Origin: Heterotrichella gracilis
Taxonomy: Eukaryota; Sar; Xanthophyceae; Tribonematales; Xanthonemataceae
Length of the DNA: 64,000 nucleotides
Reading direction: 5' to 3'
Assembly (NCBI GenBank): GCA_032358255.1
Contig: JAULBX010027716.1
Coordinates: forward strand, 148,125-212,124
Below the pieces are notes generated by a model. The model saw only the letters and a program-made list of their open reading frames with translations, was not told the origin of the DNA and made no database searches. The position numbers and the translations under genes were made by a program. Positions 57,501 through 64,000 of this stretch are shown here, in pieces; the first letter of the stretch is position 1, and the number at the start of each line of letters is the position of its first letter.

Positions 57501-60500
57501 ACAATTAGGATTAGGGTTGAGAGTTTGGTGCATGAGGTGACACGTGTAGGTGATCCCATCGTCGTCTGCAGGGGAGGAAAGGGGGTGGGGGTAGAAAACA
57601 GCTTTTGTGTCAGGTGTACATCTAGGCAGGGAGTTTGTACCTGTTTCACCCCAACCACCACCAACCCCCAAACCTACACCCCACCCCTCACCACCTCCAC
57701 CCGCCACCCCCCACCTTCCAGCTCCGCCCCCTCGTACAGCCTCTGCGCCGCCATCATGGCCTGCACCGCCCCCATGTTCAGCTTCCTGCTGGCTTCCTGC
57801 TGCAGGGTGGAGGTGATGAAGGGGGGGGGAGGCGCCCGCTGCACCTCCCGAGTGGTCACGTCACCCGCCCTGAAAAGGGCCTCCTGCACCCTGCGGCAGG
57901 CCTCCAGCGCCTCCCCTTCGGTGGTGAACGTGAATTTTCCCACCTTGACGCCATCCAGGTGGGTCAGGCGGGCCTGAAGAGGGGGCCGGGAGTGTTCTCG
58001 GTTGCGCGGCAATTAAAAACCTTAGAGTGTGAGTGAAACCCTAAACCATATATCTTTTTCCCCTTCTTTTTTGATTCTGGCATGCAGGCAGTGAAACCCT
58101 AAGGGGTGGTATCAGGTATGACCATGACCCTAGGGGCAACCCACAATGGGGCCTTGCCTGCCTCCTCCCTGCCACCCCCACCCCCCTTTTTCCCCTCCCA
58201 CCCATCTCTACCTGCCGCCCCCACCGCCCCCTTTCCCCCTCCCACCCACCTCCACCTGCCACCCCCGCATTTCCACCCACCCACCTCCACCAGCCGCCCC
58301 CCTCCCAGCTCCAGCTTTGCCCCCACGCTCCAGTACTCCTGGGGTTTGAAGGACTCCACTGCCTGCTCACGCTGGTACACCAGGCGAAGGGCCACGGATT
58401 GGACGCGGCCTGTGGGAAAGTGTGAGACAGGTGGGGAGGGCGCATGCACCTTATACCCTTAAGGGTTTTCGGTCGGTGAAAAACCCCAACAGCAGGGCAA
58501 CAGATTGGATGCGGCCTGTGGGAAGGTGTGAGGCAGCTGAGGAGGGCGCATGCACCTTATACCCTTAAGGGTTTTTGGTCGGTGAAAAACCCCAACAGCA
58601 GGGCAACAGATTGGACGCGGCCTGTGGGAAGGTGAGGCAGGTGGGGAGGGCGCATGCACCTCATACCCTTAAGGGTTTTTGGTCGGTGAAACACCCCAAC
58701 AGCAGGGCCACGGATTGGACGCGGCCAGTGGGAAGGTGAGGCAGGTGGGGGGGGTGACGTGAGGAGGGTGCATGCACCTTGTACCCTTGCTCAGGGTTTT
58801 GGGTCGGTGGAAAACCCCAGCAGCAAGGGGGGCAGCCCAAGCCCTACAATCTACACCCCACACGCCACCCCTTAACATGCCGCAATGCCTCAGGCGCCTT
58901 CCCACAGAGTACGCGTGCCAGCATGAACCCTTGATCCTAGACCCTAACCCCAGACCCTAAACCCTCCCCTGTTGACCGTGCCTCCAAACCCCCTCTTCGC
59001 AGCAGCAGCGACAGCCTGAACTGTACACCCTAAACCCTTAACCTTCAGCCTTAAACCCTAGATCCTAAACCCTAAACCCTCACCTGCCGACCGTGCCCCC
59101 GGTGCCTTCCTCCACAGCAGCGGCGACAGCGTGAACCCTACCAGATAGTCCAAAACCCTACGAGCCAGGTAGGCATCCACCATGGGTGTGTTGATGTCCC
59201 GGGGGTTGGCCAGGGCTGCCAACACAGCGGGGCGGGTGACCTCGGTGAAGGTTATTCGTGATACATCCACCTTGGTGAGGAGGCCGGCGGCCTGGGGAGA
59301 AGGGTGCGCGTCAGGATTTGGGCTGTTAAGCAAGGGATTTTGGGTTATGCATGAAGATTTTGTGGGGCCGTGGATCAGGGTTTCTGCAAAACATCCACGT
59401 TGCTGACTAGGCCGGCGGCATGGGGAGAGAACATGCCTACGGATTGTGGGCTGTGGACAGATCTGGGGAATGGGACTGGTAACTTAATGTGGAAGACGAT
59501 GATCAGGCAACTGGGCGACATGGGTGGCAAGAGTGCAGTGCGTGACAGACTGGTTGCCAATTCATCTGCCCACACATCTCCCCACAGCCCACACCACCAC
59601 ACCACCCACCTCCAGCTCCTCCCTCACATGCCAGGCAATGGCCTCACCCTCCCGGTCAGGGTCGGTGGCCAGCACCAGCCGCTCCACCCCCCCACCGCCC
59701 CCACCCCCCACCAGCCCCTCGACGATGGACCTCATGCGCAGCCGCGCAGCCGCATCCACCTCCCAGCGGAGGGTGAAATCGAGGTCGCCACCCTCCGGCC
59801 CCCCACCCCCCACCGGCTGCACCGCCCCTTGCTTGGTGGGCAGGTCGCGCACGTGGCCATAGGTGGCAAGGACCTGAGGTGGGGGGTGGGGTGTTGTGGG
59901 TGCCGTATGGTGGTGGTGGTGGTGGGGTGTGAGCAGGGGCACCCACCCCCATGCATCACTGGCTAAACCCTAGGCTAAAGCCTAAACAGCGCATGTACCT
60001 CAGGTGCAGTGCATGGTTTCAGAAACGGTGCAGAAACAAAGCCCAAAAGGTCAGGCTGGTGTGTGGCGATGGGCAGCACCCAAGCGTGGGCAATGCCTCA
60101 GTTTAGAGTTTAGGATGGAGGGTTGGCAAGGCAAGATCGCTGCCTTGCACTTTGGATAACATGCGTTGTCACCGCCAAATAAAACGCTGGTCCATTTTGC
60201 ACGAGCTTCATCACCTTGTCTTCACCCCAATCATTGTTATTCCTTCCTATGCTGGATGTGTAATCAAATGAAAAGGATTTACACCCCTTTGTACCCACCT
60301 TGTATTCGCTCCCCAGGTAGCCCTGTATTTTCTTGGCCTTGGCCGGCGACTCCACCACCACTAGTGCGCTGTACCCTCCACCGCCTGCAGTTGCACCGCC
60401 ACCTGGCGCGCTGTCGTTGGCCGATGCAGCTGAGGTGGCGAGGCTGCGGCACCACGCGGCACCACGAGTAGGGTTTGCCAGCCATGGCTTAAAAACCCTA

Positions 60501-61031
60501 GCAGGGCTTTCAGCTGAAAGGCGATACCCTAGCCAGGGGTGTACAGGCTGGAGGGCCTGCGCAGGAGGCAGGCATTGAGCAATGCTGGAGTATCATGTTT
60601 TCAGCCCTGGTTATGAGGGTCAAGAGGGTCAAGTACAACCTCAGGATTGGTGTTAGGCCAGCCAGGGCAGACCTGATGGGGCACCCTGCGCGTGCGTAAC
60701 TCTTAATCTGGCTGCACTGCTGCATTTCAATGCATGCACACATGTGTGTGACCCCCGTAAGGAGTCCTCGCCCGGTGTGCGGAACCCTAAGTAAGGGATT
60801 CAAGTGCGCTCACCTTGCAGGCTGGTGCGGGCGGAGGAGCGCTCGTGGCGGCGCGCAGCGCGCGCAGCGTGGTCAGCACCTGCCGCTGGCGCATGATGGG
60901 TGCGTGGTGACGTGGCTGCCAAGCTGGCACCGCCATGCTCTGCTCACCATGCCCCAGTCGCCCCCCATGTCCCGGCCCAGGGCTGGGCAGTGCTGCAGGT
61001 GGGGTTATCACCCCTTCACCTGAGGACGAGC
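51536..61031 (-). CDS. Type IA DNA topoisomerase I (TopA) with C-terminal AT-hook and HMG box, probably organellar
   Basis: Relaxes negative supercoils by cutting one strand through a 5'-phosphotyrosine. Exons: 60814-61031, 60299-60487, 59610-59873, 59084-59291, 58285-58409, 57715-57973, 57251-57402, 56802-56942, 56342-56575, 55982-56134, 55462-55609, 55120-55262, 54526-54706, 53552-53685, 52872-53060, 52485-52689, 52061-52194, 51536-51655; over 1,060 residues, all phase-consistent. Motifs: Toprim [19 protein letters not shown] and [28 protein letters not shown]; active-site tyrosine in [30 protein letters not shown]; one CxxC...CSTYPAC zinc ribbon; TopA C-terminal repeats ([25 protein letters not shown]). 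Beyond these are [10 protein letters not shown] (AT-hook) and an HMG-box-like segment, [19 protein letters not shown] to [17 protein letters not shown]. An acidic G/E-rich insert lies in exon 56342-56575. The start codon is upstream of 61031 and was not found. The A/R/P-rich leader suggests organelle import. Confidence 0.92.
53061..53330 (-). repeat. Two copies of a topoisomerase exon acceptor edge
   Basis: The 5' edge of exon 52872-53060 ([14 protein letters not shown], with CTGCAG) recurs at about 53128-53200 and, shorter, at about 53285-53330, with a GGGGTTGGATTAATTGCATG-type spacer repeated between copies. A similar copy of the 5' edge of exon 53552-53685 lies at about 53800-53890. Confidence 0.75.
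54015..54525 (-). repeat. Three tandem copies of the zinc-ribbon exon's 3' end and donor
   Basis: Exon 54526-54706 ends with [21 protein letters not shown]...DDDLVQ and a GTGAGTG donor. Near-identical copies of this last third, each with its own donor, follow at about 54359-54462 and 54155-54256, and a more decayed one at about 54015-54107, roughly every 150-200 bp, separated by CCCTAAACC-rich sequence. They lack the first CxxC and start in intron-like sequence without a good acceptor, so they are probably not exons. A copy of the exon's 5' edge lies upstream at about 54771-54830. Confidence 0.85.
54746..54768. repeat. Telomere-like tract (three TTTAGGG units)
   Basis: TTTAGGG repeated three times, lying exactly between the real 5' edge of the zinc-ribbon exon and its upstream copy. 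It is the clearest case of a telomere-like tract at a duplication junction. Confidence 0.9.
57403..57575 (-). repeat. Two copies of the acceptor edge of the active-site-tyrosine exon
   Basis: The plus-strand pattern GTAGGTGATCAC followed by TCGCCTGCAG occurs at the true exon edge (57384-57408) and again at about 57467-57492 and 57547-57572, with a period of about 82 bp. GGGTTTAGGGTT-like sequence lies between the copies. Confidence 0.85.
58410..58830 (-). repeat. About four tandem copies (~105 bp) of an acceptor edge
   Basis: The 5' edge of exon 58285-58409 (GRVQSVAL with CACAG acceptor) is repeated upstream with a GCATGCACCTTATACCCTTA segment at about 58442, 58547, 58651 and 58770. Copies code [13 protein letters not shown]-like fragments and keep a CACAG or CCCAC acceptor-like end. 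Similarity falls with distance from the exon. Confidence 0.85.
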
Positions 61032-61911
61032 CTGTTGGGAGATGGGGTTTGGGTTAAATTTGGTGTGTAGGTTGTAAAGTCCCCGTCGGTGGGTTGGAAG
61101 AGGGGCATTGGGCAGGCGCATGCCATGCAACTTGGATGCCTGCATGCATCTACACATGGTGCATTCACACAGCTACACAACAGGTGTGTGCTACCATACG
61201 TGGCTCAGGCGAGCAGATACAGCCCAAGTTTTGCCAGCCCAACTGGTGGTTTGCAGGTTTGCGCCAATGCACCAGCGAGTCGTGACCCCGCATAGACACC
61301 AGGAAGGTAGCGAGCAAACCCAGACTGGTGTCGTGTGCAATAGGATCCAATAGGAACGAAGTGGCCACATTGCTTTCAAGCACATACCAGCTGGTCAAGG
61401 TCCTTGCCGAATGTCAGCGTAGCAACGTGGGGCACAGGTGGATTTCTTGCTGGCTGCGCAGATGTGTGTGAGCCCAAGCCTTAGGCTGAGGCAAGTAGTA
61501 GCAGGTAGACGTGTTGTACAGAACTTGAGGATACATCGGCGCGTAAAAGGTAACGGTGAGGGTCCAGTCTAGCTAACTTCAAGGTCAAGCACGACAGCTG
61601 CAACATTTTAGAGGGGGAAACCAATTTTTTCGGGTAAGAATACCAATATCGGTTTATATAAACCACTGCAACACTGAAACTTTCTGTGAAAGTCAGTCAA
61701 AGAGGACAGAACTTCTACTGCAAGTTTCCAAAGCCATATGCCACACGGTACTGCATCGCTCAAGAAACGAAAGCTGCAAGGTATTGGCCATGGCATGGCA
61801 TATGCATGCATGCATTCACATCCAGTCTTGGTCGGTTCCATACGTGCCCGCTCGACACCTGTCCACCACTGAGTGCTTGCAACCCTATCACTTTCAGAGC
61901 TTGAACTTACT
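61032..61911. promoter_or_regulatory. Divergent 5' region, topoisomerase / F-box gene
   Basis: About 0.9 kb between the first recognised topoisomerase exon (minus) and the F-box gene start (plus). It should contain the initiating exon of the topoisomerase; no candidate joined in frame. A donor-like GTATGTG near 61385 on the minus strand is a possible end for it. No promoter element is evident. Confidence 0.4.
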
Positions 61912-63210
61912 ATGTCACTAGGGGAAAGCGTAAGTTACGGTCACTTGCACATGCGTGATACCAGCACTGTCGATTTTTCGGCTCAACTGTGCCTACATTG
62001 TACACTAACGCGTTTCATGGCTTCTTTATCTATAGTGGAAGACTCCCTGTTTGCGTTCAGGTATCGGCCAACACACCCATCAGGATGGAACAGTCAGCAA
62101 TTGTGGGCAATTGTGGGCACCTCCAGCGACCTGCAGTGTGAGGGGTGTCCCATTCACTCCCTCCCAGACCACCTGCTGCAGCGCATCTTTGGAACACTGC
62201 CAGCAGACAAGGAGGTAGACACCCTGCACAAAGCGCAGCTGCAGCTGGTGTGCAAGCGCTGGCACCAGGCCCTCGCTGGCCCCAGTGTGGCATGGGAAGT
62301 CATCAATTTGCCAGAGTTCAGCAGGCAGTTCGTCAATTGGGTGCGCCCAAAACTGCCAGCCACGAAGAACGTCATTTATCTCAATGGAACCCCTCAGGAG
62401 AAGCTGCTCCTGCTCAACAGCTGCAACCCAGCTTGCCTAACACGTTTCGATTCGCCAGACGACGTCTTGTACAGAGGGCACAGTGCCGGTCAGCTGCTTG
62501 AAGCCACCTTGCGCCTCACCTCTCTGCAATCCTTGGACCTGCACCTGTGCTCCACCCCCGAGCAGGTGGAGCCATACATGCCCGCCCTGTCAGCGCTGAC
62601 AAACCTGACGAGGCTCAGCCTGAGTGCGAGGACTCCAGTCGTCGACAACCACAACTGGTGGCCAGAGATCCCATGCCTTCCCAGACTCCAGTCTGCAGCC
62701 GTGGAGTTAAACGGCGCAGACTATCGCCCACTACTGGACCACCAGCCTGCCCTCACCAGCCTGTCCTTGTTCTCTATGCACCCAGAGAGGGAAGCAGAGA
62801 GGACACTGGACGCATCCTTGCAACAGCTCACCCAGCTGCAAAGGCTGCAATTGGGAGCAAACCTGGTCATACCGCCTGACACCCTCTTTCCCACCTCCCT
62901 GGAAGACCTGAGTATGATTTCTCCCTACACGCCTGTGCCTCTGGATGCCATGGCCCTTCTCCCAGCCCTTGAGAGCCTGACTTCCCTTCAGCTGTGGGGT
63001 GTGGAGTTCCAGCGTTTGAACCCTGCCCTGGCCAGCCTCACCAATCTGAGGGAGCTGGATGTAGTGCGCGGCAATTGGGCGCGCGAGCCACTGGTGCTGC
63101 CAGTCATGCCTTTCCTCACGCTGCTCAGGACCCACGGGAAGCATCCCATTGCAGCTGATGGCGCCAATCAACCCCAACCTGAAACTGGATGGGCATTCAC
63201 CAGGTCCTGA
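61912..63210 (+). CDS. F-box / leucine-rich-repeat protein
   Basis: Probable substrate adaptor of an SCF ubiquitin ligase. A single open frame without an obvious intron gives about 432 residues from the ATG at 61912; a later ATG at 62018 is also possible. An F-box lies at about residues 83-130: HSLPDHLLQRIFGTLPAD...LQLVCKRWHQAL, with the typical LP, the F-box W and the V-x-W pattern. It is followed by irregular leucine-rich repeats (LQSLDLHLC, LTNLTRLSLS, LTQLQRLQLG, LESLTSLQLWG, LTNLRELDVV). Exact target unknown. It ends at a TGA (63208-63210); an alternative intron just before the stop cannot be excluded because an open frame continues to 63418 in another phase. Confidence 0.8.
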   Translation: MSLGESVSYGHLHMRDTSTVDFSAQLCLHCTLTRFMASLSIVEDSLFAFRYRPTHPSGWNSQQLWAIVGTSSDLQCEGCPIHSLPDHLLQRIFGTLPADKEVDTLHKAQLQLVCKRWHQALAGPSVAWEVINLPEFSRQFVNWVRPKLPATKNVIYLNGTPQEKLLLLNSCNPACLTRFDSPDDVLYRGHSAGQLLEATLRLTSLQSLDLHLCSTPEQVEPYMPALSALTNLTRLSLSARTPVVDNHNWWPEIPCLPRLQSAAVELNGADYRPLLDHQPALTSLSLFSMHPEREAERTLDASLQQLTQLQRLQLGANLVIPPDTLFPTSLEDLSMISPYTPVPLDAMALLPALESLTSLQLWGVEFQRLNPALASLTNLRELDVVRGNWAREPLVLPVMPFLTLLRTHGKHPIAADGANQPQPETGWAFTRS

Positions 63211-64000
63211 GGAGGTGAGCATCAGAGGGCGCTACGGGGAGTACAGCATGGTGAGCAGTGAAGACGACTCTTTGGTGGTGCAGGCAACACAGCGCTGGGA
63301 GGGACCAGCAAGTGCTTACCCAGTGCAGGCAGGAAGGGAGGAGTGGGATCAGTGCTGTGCATTGCTTCACACAGTGGCAGCATTTGTTCCCAAGCCCAGC
63401 CCTTGGGAGCTTGCTTAGTTACTTGCATTTCAGCAGTGCAGCTTTTTTACCAGTCGCCCTTGCACAGTTTGTGAACTTCGTTCAAGGCCTTGTACACCTA
63501 TCATTCAAGAGTCCTAGTAGTAGGGTCCCCATTTTGCTTTGTGTGCTAACAGTATGGCACTGCGAGGTTAAGATAGAACAGCCGTTGCAGCAGTTTCCAT
63601 GTGGATATATCCGTAGATGTCCAACTGCAAGTCAAGTGGAGACAGTCGCAAGAACACGCTTTAAGCTACACCAGGTCCAGATTATATGTAGGTCTAGACG
63701 TCAAACGGTTCCTGTCATTTCCACTTTGGAAGTCATTTCAAGTGTGTTGTGTTTCCTGCCTGTTATGCGAGTATCGTAGTGTGTGTTAGACATAGCCATT
63801 GTGGTGTCACTCTCTGTTCATGAGGGTCGTGCTGTTGTTTTTACTTTGATAGAGTATTGATAGACTAGTTAGTTAGTTAGTTAGTTACATGCAATCCAGC
63901 AATACAGCCAGATTAGCAGTCGATCTTGCATATGCGGCGCCACGCAGCTCTTTCCTGGCACTGTTTGAACCACTTATTGATCCCACGCGACTTGAGGTCC
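63211..64000. other. 3' region of the F-box gene
   Basis: It likely contains the 3' untranslated region of the F-box gene and reaches the window edge. A TTAG tetranucleotide run lies at about 63868-63888. I see no further gene. Confidence 0.5.

Noticed and set aside
58410-58830. CRISPR-like regularly spaced repeats
   Set aside because: The repeats are degenerate copies of an exon edge in a eukaryotic intron, with no unique spacers and no cas genes.

Overview
This window is nuclear DNA from a green alga (Chlorophyta-like). The signs are multi-exon genes with GT-AG introns and mostly TGCAG acceptors, a plastid-type lysophosphatidate acyltransferase with a transit peptide, an organelle/bacterial-type topoisomerase IA, VTC polyphosphate-polymerase genes (present in green algae, absent from land plants), and many short interstitial TTTAGGG/CCCTAAA tracts, the plant and chlorophyte telomere motif. 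I cannot name the genus. Exon borders were inferred by eye from splice signals, reading-phase agreement and protein-family similarity.

Layout, left to right: an endosomal-type Na+/H+ exchanger (minus, 1-5448, runs off the left edge and lacks its first exon); an unrecognised secreted protein gene with T/P/G-rich repeats and a W/A-rich hydrophobic domain (plus, 8636-12692), followed by a decayed partial copy at about 13.7-14.2 kb; a plastid LPAAT (minus, 14813-17540) divergent from a tRNA 2-thiouridylase MnmA/Mtu1 gene (plus, 18146-21858); a VTC4-like polyphosphate polymerase (minus, 23351-30218); a diverged VTC-like paralogue without membrane segments (minus, 34539-38500); a CCAR1/DBC1-type nuclear regulator that also carries a G-patch (minus, 39630-49879); a DNA topoisomerase I with an AT-hook and an HMG box at its C-terminus (minus, 51536-61031 or further upstream); and an F-box/LRR protein gene (plus, 61912-63210).

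The most unusual feature runs through the whole window. Introns of nearly every gene contain extra, partly decayed copies of the nearest exon end together with its splice site, usually separated by TTTAGGG-like tracts. Some genes have three or four such copies in tandem (NHE, VTC, LPAAT, CCAR, topoisomerase). This gives tandem decoy donors or acceptors and suggests a recurrent exon-edge duplication process.

Other points of interest are the divergent SPX-like domains of both VTC proteins, which seem to have lost the lysine cluster, the new domain combinations in the topoisomerase and CCAR proteins, and a 142-bp foldback element inside a VTC intron. The genes are not an operon. The only functional grouping is the two VTC genes, with a cation/proton exchanger elsewhere in the window.
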